From Vesta saturnalis (Eukaryota > Arthropoda > Insecta > Coleoptera > Lampyridae): a DNA stretch of 64,000 nucleotides. The notes under the pieces were generated by a model. It made no database searches, was not told the DNA's origin, and saw nothing but the letters and a program-made list of their open reading frames with translations. The stretch spans positions 4,049,501 through 4,113,500 of the forward strand of contig JARFJB010000534.1 in assembly GCA_036346205.1 (NCBI GenBank). The letters are read 5' to 3'. This document shows positions 57,401-64,000 of the stretch, piece after piece; positions within the stretch are counted from its first letter, which is position 1; the number at the start of each line of letters is the position of its first letter. Made by a program: the position numbers and the translations under genes.

Positions 57401-57501
57401 AATGTGTATTAATGAGCTGAAAAATCATTGTGACACTGAATTGTTACAAAATCACAAAAATTTAGTTTTGGCCACTTTTTAGTGTCAAATACCCGTACGT
57501 G
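54415..57501. mobile_element. Transib (RAG1-related) element with 5-bp TSD
   Basis: The host MULE has CAACG at 54410-54414 and again at 57502-57506. The element starts CACGCACG and ends CGTACGTG, so both termini begin with CAC when read inward, as in Transib ends and the RSS heptamer. Subterminal AAGTGGCC lies on both sides (54423-54432; mirrored near 57469). Length 3087 bp. The 5-bp target duplication agrees with the known Transib target size. Confidence 0.9.
55632..57225 (+). pseudogene. Transib transposase, decayed
   Basis: Blocks in order: LTCKQYNVIRNGQEDIYPCY; CYPKDIHVSESIAEVGL; a CDG near 56021-56029, where the first catalytic Asp is expected, disrupted by a 7-bp tandem duplication; LTMVDGKVWNAATNT with the second Asp (about 56345); CYICK zinc ligands (56399-56413); FGNTNDGNTSRRFFADPE (56660-56720); PTLHKI..CHG zinc histidines near 56880-56905; then LLPIGQLSEEAAESRNKHFR with the third catalytic Glu (56925-56985); stop at 57225. 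The C-x2-C and H-x4-H pairs and ESRNKHFRLYR match the RAG1 core (C727/C730, H937/H942, E962). Several frameshifts. Upstream 55111-55452 probably encodes an N-terminal part. Confidence 0.85.
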
Positions 57502-57506
57502 CAACG

Positions 57507-58039
57507 GCTTAAAACAACGCTACGAAACGGACGCTGATTTTGCTTTAAATCTTCGTTTTCTCTCTGCCTTGGCAATTGTTCCGGTCGACTCGGTTGTTCA
57601 AGTATTCGAAGAAATGTGCGACAATAATATATTTCCGCCCGAAGCGCAAGACGTCGTCGATTATTTCGAAGACACGTGGATAGGCCGTCCGAATAGGCGT
57701 CAGCAGCGAAGACCACCGTACTTTGATCATGCCGTGTGGAATTGTTACGAAGCAGTTTTGCAAGGATTGCCTAAAACCAACAATTCGGTCGAAGGGTATG
57801 GCATTTGAGCAACAAGTTTCAGCACACCATCAAGCAAATTCATCTCGGCCATTAAACGAGAACAAAGCTTAAATGAACTACGCATTGAACAGTATTTAAG
57901 TGGAGAAGAACCTCCAAGGCCTAAGAGAAAATACCGTGACTGCGTTCAACGGCTACAAAGAGTAGTAGGTACATATCACAATGTAGATATGAATATTTTC
58001 GATTACCTGCGTGGAATCGCTCACAACACTACTCTCTAA
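57507..58039 (+). pseudogene. MULE transposase, C-terminal part
   Basis: Resumes in frame with the part before the Transib when one CAACG copy is counted: KQRYETDADFALNLRFLSAL, then DSVVQVFEEMCDNNIFPPEA, VDYFEDTWIGRPNRRQQRR, DHAVWNCYEAVLQGLPKTNN. A shift occurs near 57800; then FISAIKREQSLNELRIEQYL, SGEEPPRPKRKY, and LRGIAHNTTL-stop at 58037-58039. The last ~13 codons lie in the right TIR. Confidence 0.9.
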
Positions 58040-58310
58040 ACATAAACACATTTCAGTATCTCTTCAGATTAGAAAACTAAAAAAAAAGGGAGACTATAGT
58101 AAGCCGACCTCCACGTGGTGTCTCCTGGGTAACGCTAACAGGCTATCTTCAAATAATAAAAATAAATATGTTACGAAGCGATGAATTTTCCGGCGGTGAA
58201 TTGCTGGCGGTTAATTGTTGGGGCGATGAATTGCGTAGGCGGTAAATTGCTGGCGATGAACTGCTGGCGGTGAATTGCTGGCGGTGAATTTTCCGGACAC
58301 CCTAATAAGG

Positions 58311-58920
58311 TATACATGAAATAGCATGGGTCATAAAATAGAACCCTATGTTTGCATTCAAAGAATCTCACTATCATAAAATCGCTATAAACTTGGTGAT
58401 AAAGTACTTTTGGTTAAATTCTGTTGAGACATAATGAAGAAATCGAAAGCATTTGAAGAGAATATTTATTCTATAGTTTCTTTTTTATTTATTTCTTCTT
58501 TAGGCATTTTTGTACCTTAACTAATTAACAATCATTTTATCTAAAAATATTTTGAACACACAGATTTGCGCAATTTTGCAGATTAACCTTCAGGCTGTCA
58601 TATATCTAACTAACATAATGAAGAGTAAAGATATTTTATAAATCATATCTGTCATCGTAAGAAAATAAAAAACAAATTTTATTACTAAAAATTAATTAAA
58701 CACGCACTGAAAAGTTTTAAACGCTTATATCATAAAGAAGAATAGCGCAAAAAATATATAAATGATTAAAAACCTTGTTAATGATGATATTTTTGGATAT
58801 TTACCTCCTACTTTTCACCAACCTGTTGCTGCCTACAATTTTTCGGGTTTTTAACCTTCCATAAAAAATTACGATAATTATTTATAAAACAAAAATAATT
58901 TATTGCAAAAAATCAAAGAA
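58311..58920. repeat. Dispersed repeat D, copy 2, 3' part
   Basis: Matches 32430-32800. A ~150-bp segment at 58550-58720 is absent from copy 1. Confidence 0.75.
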
Positions 58921-59301
58921 GAAATTTATTGCAATAATTAGATATCCTGAGCGTCATTAAATATTCATGACAACGTGTACATCGTAATGTTCTACACGTA
59001 ATTGTGCAACGATATAAAACAATGCGTTTGTGGGAGTTTACGTTAAATGTATACATATATACAAATAAACATAAATAAAGACAGATAGTTCATAACGTAA
59101 AGTTGGATAGAAACTTCGCGTTTAGTCTGCTACTTTGTTGATTTTAATATAGTACAGTAGATAGTTCAGTATTAAAGCTTCTAAAGTGTAAATAAGTTCT
59201 TCCAATTTTCGAAATTCTAAATTAATCGGATATACGCGATGACCTCTAAACTTTGTGGTGCGAAATCAATTTGTTTACGTAAATAATATAAATGTTAGAA
59301 A
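58921..59301 (+). promoter_or_regulatory. Possible promoter and 5' UTR
   Basis: GATATAAAAC at 59010-59019 (TATA-like) and an insect-type initiator TTCAGTATT at 59166-59174 precede the candidate first exon. TATA-to-initiator distance (about 155 bp) is too long for one core promoter, so at most one is used. Confidence 0.2.
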
Positions 59302-59367
59302 ATGGAAAAGAATGTTTATATATTATTATATTTTTTAATACTTTGGAATGAAGTGCTTACCAATCAG
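59302..59367 (+). CDS. Candidate first coding exon: signal peptide and splice donor
   Basis: ATG 59302 opens MEKNVYILLYFLILWNEVLT followed by NQ, then CAG|GTGAGA (donor at 59368). A basic start, 12 hydrophobic residues and a short polar end make a good signal peptide. The donor coincides with the end of it, as in many secreted-protein genes. No downstream exon could be identified, so chance is a real alternative. Confidence 0.35.
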
Positions 59368-59369
59368 GT

Positions 59370-60640
59370 GAGAATTTTAATTATAATTTTATACATATTT
59401 ACACATGTCGAGTTATCCTTCATTAAGGTCGATTAAAAACGCGCCTTAGCGTAGTTTAGAAATTTAACAAACCCTGTTCCACTTTTCATCCACTATTTAT
59501 TAATTTACAAAAATTTATTAATTATATAATTATTTTTAAATGTTAATTAGTGTTATTTAAATTTAATGAAAATAAGAGCGCTTACGTTTCGAGAGGTGTT
59601 AAATTTACTATCACTACATTTAAATGACTAATTAATTATACAATTCTGAAGTTGTAAAAATCGAATTCTACAATACAATTTACTTTCTCTTCTTATTCCC
59701 GATTAATTATAATATTATATTAATATAACATCTCAATTACGATTAGTTCGAGAAAGTCGATATTAATAAAATAAAATTATAAAAATGCATTTTGAAAATT
59801 GCATGTGAAATTGGTAACGTTCTTTAAAGTTGGTTTACTAGACCATGTCTGAAAGTATAATTCTAACTAAAAGGTCATTGTCATCACATAATCTACCCAG
59901 ACGTGCATCTGATATAGCTTTAATGTTCGTTTTCTAATTAATCTTATTCTTTGTATGATTCAAAGTTTTTTTTTATATACACATTTGTGTTTCTGTTATA
60001 AAAATAATGTGGTTTTAACGCAGATTCTCTGTGTTATAAATAACACTCGGTGTGTACGAGACAATTTTACTTAATTTTAGCGGAAATAGTAAGTAATTAA
60101 CAATTTAAAAATACTTGAGCTTCAAAAATAACGGGAATAATGCGTTTGTCCAAATACAAACATTATTTCAAGTTATGCATTGTCCAATACTAAGCATTGC
60201 AATAAATACTTTAACAACATACCTACAGAGTGTTACTAAATTCGCTTTACAAATGGATCTTGTAAAATGAGAAAAATGTAACTAAGGTCCTCAAGGGCTT
60301 AGCTTCCCAAATACGTGGTGTTAAAGTTTAAAATTAGTAAATTTACATTCTTTAACCTTACTTCATGGAATTCCATGTTCAATAGCATTAATATTCTTAA
60401 ATTTTCTATAAATTCCATAATATGGAATGTGTATATCTGACAATAACGTTAGACAAACTTGTCAATTACATCAAACATACAAAATGCGTCACACAAAGAA
60501 ATAAAATTTTAAAACTTATCCAAAAACAACTCCATCAACGTAGAACAAACATAAATCAGAACAATTCCTACAATTTTCACACAAGATTCGTAAGCAAATG
60601 TTTAATTTAATAACAAAGGATTAGAATTTCTTAACAAAAC
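59370..60640. other. AT-rich sequence without recognised genes
   Basis: Could be intron. The frame at 60422-60610 has no acceptor or domain motif. Confidence 0.35.
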
Positions 60641-60649
60641 CTATGGGTT

Positions 60650-61620
60650 TTATCGATGCAAGGCAGTGTGGGGATCTCCTTCCTTCCAGGTCGGAACTGC
60701 CCACTAACAAAACCACTCCTTACCGTGTGTTTATGCTGGTCAGAAACCGTTTGTCACAGTCATCTGACCATGATGGCGTCTTGCACTGCGTATTTCGTGT
60801 ATCCTACATTTAAAATTCTATAATTCAAAATAGCCAAAAAAATATCACAGATCATTTATCAGACATCACAAGATTCTTCATCAACTATCACAGATTTCTT
60901 CAGCACAGTGTTTTGTTTTATCATGTGTCCGAGTCCCTTTTTGGTTATGTCATGAAACAACCATGCCCACTTAAGGATTGGGAAACGTAGTAGTTTGGTA
61001 CTTCATTTTATTGATATACCAAGTCTTTACATCGATAATTAGCGTCATTGTCCACCTGCCCATGTCGGAGTGTTCTCACTCAGCTTACCACCTCTTGAGG
61101 GTTTTTTCGCTTAGGACACCGTTGCTTAAACTGCGATCGTTGTACTTTTCTTTATCTTATACCATTAAACGCAGCGGTATTAGCTTTGCAACGACAGTAA
61201 TTGCAGCGATTAATACGACGCGGTATGCGCATGCAACTTTAATGCCTCAACCACTTTGTAGAGATCCAACCATATTTTTATATTTTTTAGTGTGTAATGC
61301 TCCAGCCCAAAAATTGTCTTCATACATTAAAGAAGATTGGATTTATGCAGCATGATTTTTCCTTTGTCCCACCTTGGACCAGGCACGTTAAGCAGAAATC
61401 CGCTAGGGTCTTGCTGACTTTTTGGGCTGAGTTTTTATGTGTGCTCGCATTTCCAAACCGTTTTCTAGTGTAATTCCCAAATATTTAACCTCCTTTTGAG
61501 GCATGACGTCTATTCCTTGTATTTTAAAGCGGGGTCCTGGTACATCTCTGTGGCTATTCAAAATTATTGTAACTGTTTTATCGACTGTTATAGACAGTTT
61601 GTTTTTGATATCCACCACAC
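60650..61620 (-). pseudogene. LINE ORF2 C-terminal half relic
   Basis: Minus strand from 61620: NKLSITVDKTVTIILNSHRD, QKEVKYLGITLENGLEMRAH, HIKTQPKK, then AYRVVLIAAITVVAKLIPL (about 61225-61170), SNGVLSEKTLKRW, HSDMGRWTMTLIIDV. This order (post-YADD thumb, RNase-H-like or C-terminal region) is that of jockey/R1-type ORF2 proteins. Many stops. Its RT half lies at 63190-63430 on the same strand, separated by about 1.57 kb of unrelated sequence. Confidence 0.75.
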
Positions 61621-63189
61621 GAAAATAGATATACCTAGGTAGTCAAAGGTTAAGTAACCTCTTGTCGATGGTAACACAATCCGTTGGCCCACAGCTCGTT
61701 GGTTAGGTCGAGATTCACTTATAGAGAAACAAAAGGATAAAAGGGAGCGAGAAGCTTATATTATAACATGGAGGCCCAACGAATCTGAAAATACCAATCC
61801 CGCTTCAAGAAACAGGGTGACAAATAGATACAGAAAGTTACTTACCACTCACCACAGGTACACCAAAAAATATATCAAGAAAATGGAGGCTCAGAAGTAT
61901 ATTGAACTTCAAAAGGTTATAATCTGGATGTATTATTAGATTATACACTTGTCCACACTAAACGATACATGCAAAAAAATTATTCCAGTTGTTATAAATA
62001 ATTTGTGATGTAAACCATTAGTTCTAATTAATAATTATAATTATGTACCAAGGAAAAAAATGGCATAACATTGATTATTATAATAATAACAACATCAACA
62101 AGACATAAAAGTTCTTTGTGGCCAATACTGCTTTCTAAAATACCGCAACTCAAACTGGGTAAAAAAATCAATTATAATTTAATATTGTTTTAGTTTTGCA
62201 AGCCAAGCGCAATTATTACTTAACTGAAATTCCACAAGATCACAAATAATGTATGTCTAATGGCTGATAACCTTCAACGGTAAATATACGCAATATATTT
62301 AAAGTGGTAGTGTGAACAAGCCTTAACTGTCATAATTAAATTTAACAAATGTCTAAACAATAAATGACAATAAACACTTCAGAAATTTCCCCACTAATAC
62401 TGAACGTTAATTATAATTAAATAGAATGCTGCATTAACTCAGCATTGTTATAAAACCTAAGCTATAAAAATGACGAAACTTAAACTTGAGTTCATAAAGC
62501 AATGAACTGACGTAAATACTATGAGAAGATAAAGTGAATGAACAAATTAAAGCTAATAAATTGATAATTGTAACTTGCTTCCGCACTTGGGGTACAGGCT
62601 TAATTGAATATTCTGGCTTTTGCTATCCAGAAGTTGTGGTTGTACTGGGAAAAGTCGACCATATGTCGATGTATGTAGCGGTTTAATTGATTGTTATTCC
62701 TCAAAACAAAATTGACAATTCCAAATGAGAGAAAAAAAAACGAAACTCTAGGAAAGAAATCCCAGAAATAAATCTCTAGGATGGCGATTGAGATTTTAGT
62801 GTTGTAGAACGCCTTACTTTTTAAAATCCTTAATCTGCATATGCGTACCAAACATATTAATTCCAGTCAAAGTTAAGATAAACGAACATAACTAGTTTGA
62901 TCAGTGTCAATTTCTTCTAAATCCTCTTCATACAGATTGAAAGTAAATTCCAAAATTAAAGAAATTAACGGAATAACTAAAAAGAAGCTTTTTTTTCTTT
63001 CCTGCCCAGTAAACAACAACAAAAAAAAAGAGAAAAGAAAAAGAAAATGGAATTGTTCAAACTACTTCCAGGTATCATGATTTTCAATGTTGTATCACAT
63101 TTCTAGATTAAAATTAAATGGCAACGTTTGAATGCATTATAAAATGTATTTCCTCATAAAAATTAGATTAACAAGAAAATCTACCGTTA
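61621..63189. other. Insertion splitting the LINE; content unrecognised
   Basis: Located between two collinear halves of the minus-strand LINE. It contains no transposase motif or TIR pair that I can see. 61700-61900 has a weakly coding, K/R-rich plus-strand composition. Confidence 0.4.
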
Positions 63190-63430
63190 CAATCAGTATT
63201 ATCACCTGGTTCCGAATAACATACAAGCTCAACCACTTTTGTGACGTTGATGCCCATAAGATCGTCATACAAGATATTCCACAGAGTCGAGCCCAACACC
63301 GAACCCTGAGGGACTTGTACTGACTTTTACGTTTCTTTCAGCAAAGTATTTAGTAATAATGTTTATCAAATATTTCTACAATCTTCCTCCATAATATTAT
63401 CAAATTTCGCCAGCACACCTAAAAGTAGTC
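63190..63430 (-). pseudogene. LINE reverse transcriptase fragment
   Basis: Minus strand encodes VQVPQGSVLGSTLWNILYDD (63305-63245), the RT palm PQGSVLGP block, then VVELVCYS near the position expected for the catalytic aspartates, where the sequence is lost. Upstream stretch KFDNIMEEDCRN is preceded by stops. Confidence 0.75.
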
Positions 63431-63530
63431 TGAAACGCTTACCTGTTAGGAAGTCTTGGATTTACAAAACGACATCGATACTCCTCTACTGCACGAACAG
63501 TACTACCATTGCAGAAACTATAAACAAACA

Positions 63531-63531
<1 letters not shown>

Positions 63532-63600
<69 letters not shown>
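63532..63600. repeat. (TA)n microsatellite
   Basis: About 66 bp of TA, followed within 25 bp by ATACAGGGTGATTGAC. Confidence 0.97.
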
Positions 63601-63601
<1 letters not shown>

Positions 63602-63611
63602 TAAAAATATT

Positions 63612-64000
63612 TAGGCATATACAGGGTGATTGACAAAAATATGCCAACCTAAACCTGTGTTTTTAATGGAACACCCTGTATATTTTTGCATTTTTGGATT
63701 CATTGTTACATTTATAAAAAAGTATAGAAATTTGTGTTTGTATCACTAAACGTTCTACAGATATCGTCACTTTAGTTCCAAAATAGGGTTAACCTTGGAA
63801 CCACGATGCGAGCGTTGTCACCACGATTTTGTAAATCTGTTTATTAATAATAGTCTACTAACAAATAAAATGGGAAATTTTTCGAAAACATGTAAAACTA
63901 CATAATGATTAACTTACGCGAAATGTAATTTTTCTCCATTTTTTCAACCGCAACACCCTGTAAATTTCTCATTTTGATTCCCCGTGAAAAGTAGATACTA
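63612..64000. mobile_element. Mariner-type ends with ACAGGGTG/ACACCCTGTA motifs
   Basis: TACAGGGTGATTGACAAAA at 63620 and GGAACACCCTGTATATTTT at 63668 form a closely spaced inverted pair. A further CAACACCCTGTAAATTTC lies at 63950. The family matches the ends at 9.1/10.2 kb and 27.5-29.4 kb. The element runs off the window. Confidence 0.5.

Larger units (their letters stand above)
52928..58301. mobile_element. Mutator-like element (MULE) with 9-bp TSD, interrupted by Transib
   Basis: The 9-bp duplication CTAATAAGG lies at 52919-52927 and 58302-58310. The long TIRs begin GATTTTAGGAAAATTCACCG (left) and the inverse of GGTGTCCGGAAAATTCACCG (right). They contain several CAATTCACCGCCAG units and extend about 290 bp (52928-53220, 58000-58301), including ACGTGGAGGTCGGCTTACTA. 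Without the nested Transib the element is about 2.28 kb. The transposase coding region runs almost from TIR to TIR, and its C-terminal codons lie inside the right TIR. Confidence 0.95.

Noticed and set aside
1..64000. CRISPR arrays, bacterial operons, rRNA
   Set aside because: No spacer-repeat regularity or rRNA signature; spliceosomal introns and the element types show eukaryotic DNA.

Overview
The window is eukaryotic, AT-rich, repeat-dominated DNA, most probably from an insect. The evidence is the company of elements: Tc1/mariner-superfamily DNA transposons with TA target sites and recurring ACAGGGTGT ends, a Mutator-like element with a FLYWCH transposase, a Transib (RAG1-related) element, Penelope-like retroelements, non-LTR retrotransposons and Polinton/Maverick genes. 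I cannot name the species. No complete ordinary host gene is visible. Two short stretches look like host exons: a C2-domain-like terminal exon near 26.2-26.5 kb and a possible signal-peptide first exon near 59.3 kb.

Layout. 0-4.4 kb: largely unrecognised, with two pairs of ~59-bp tandem repeats. 4.4-6.7 kb: a frameshifted copy of a multicopy arthropod gene family of unknown function. 7.4-7.8 kb: an 8-bp satellite. 9.0-10.4 kb: nested TIR elements with a transposase relic. 11.6-13.7 kb: simple repeat, tRNA-like/SINE sequence and a mariner-like element. 13.7-22.9 kb: palindrome A, arms of about 3 kb around a forward satellite core; its left arm is split by a LINE that itself carries another LINE. 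22.9-25.8 kb: a 2.9-kb mariner-like element with ~620-bp TIRs and an intron-bearing transposase. 26.9-30.3 kb: a ~130-bp satellite interrupted by a TIR element and a LINE tail. 30.6-34.4 kb: two Penelope relics and a second intron-bearing transposase. 34.4-40.4 kb: mostly unrecognised. 40.7-44.2 kb: a protein-primed type B DNA polymerase relic (Polinton type), satellites and CCAAT-box repeats. 46.9-51.2 kb: palindrome B, each arm carrying an adenovirus-type cysteine protease gene pointing outward. 52.9-58.3 kb: a MULE with a 9-bp target duplication whose transposase reading frame is interrupted by a Transib with a 5-bp target duplication. 58.3-64 kb: dispersed repeat, possible host exon, and a LINE split by foreign DNA.

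The most interesting structure is the set formed by palindromes A and B and the polymerase locus. They share a satellite (core CCTTATTAGAATACAA), an outward-facing gene remnant of unknown function (in A and B), a short acidic ORF (in B and the polymerase locus) and CTCF-like minisatellites (in B and the polymerase locus, and more weakly in A). This suggests one lineage of Polinton-derived fold-back elements with a satellite core, which I do not recognise as a described class.
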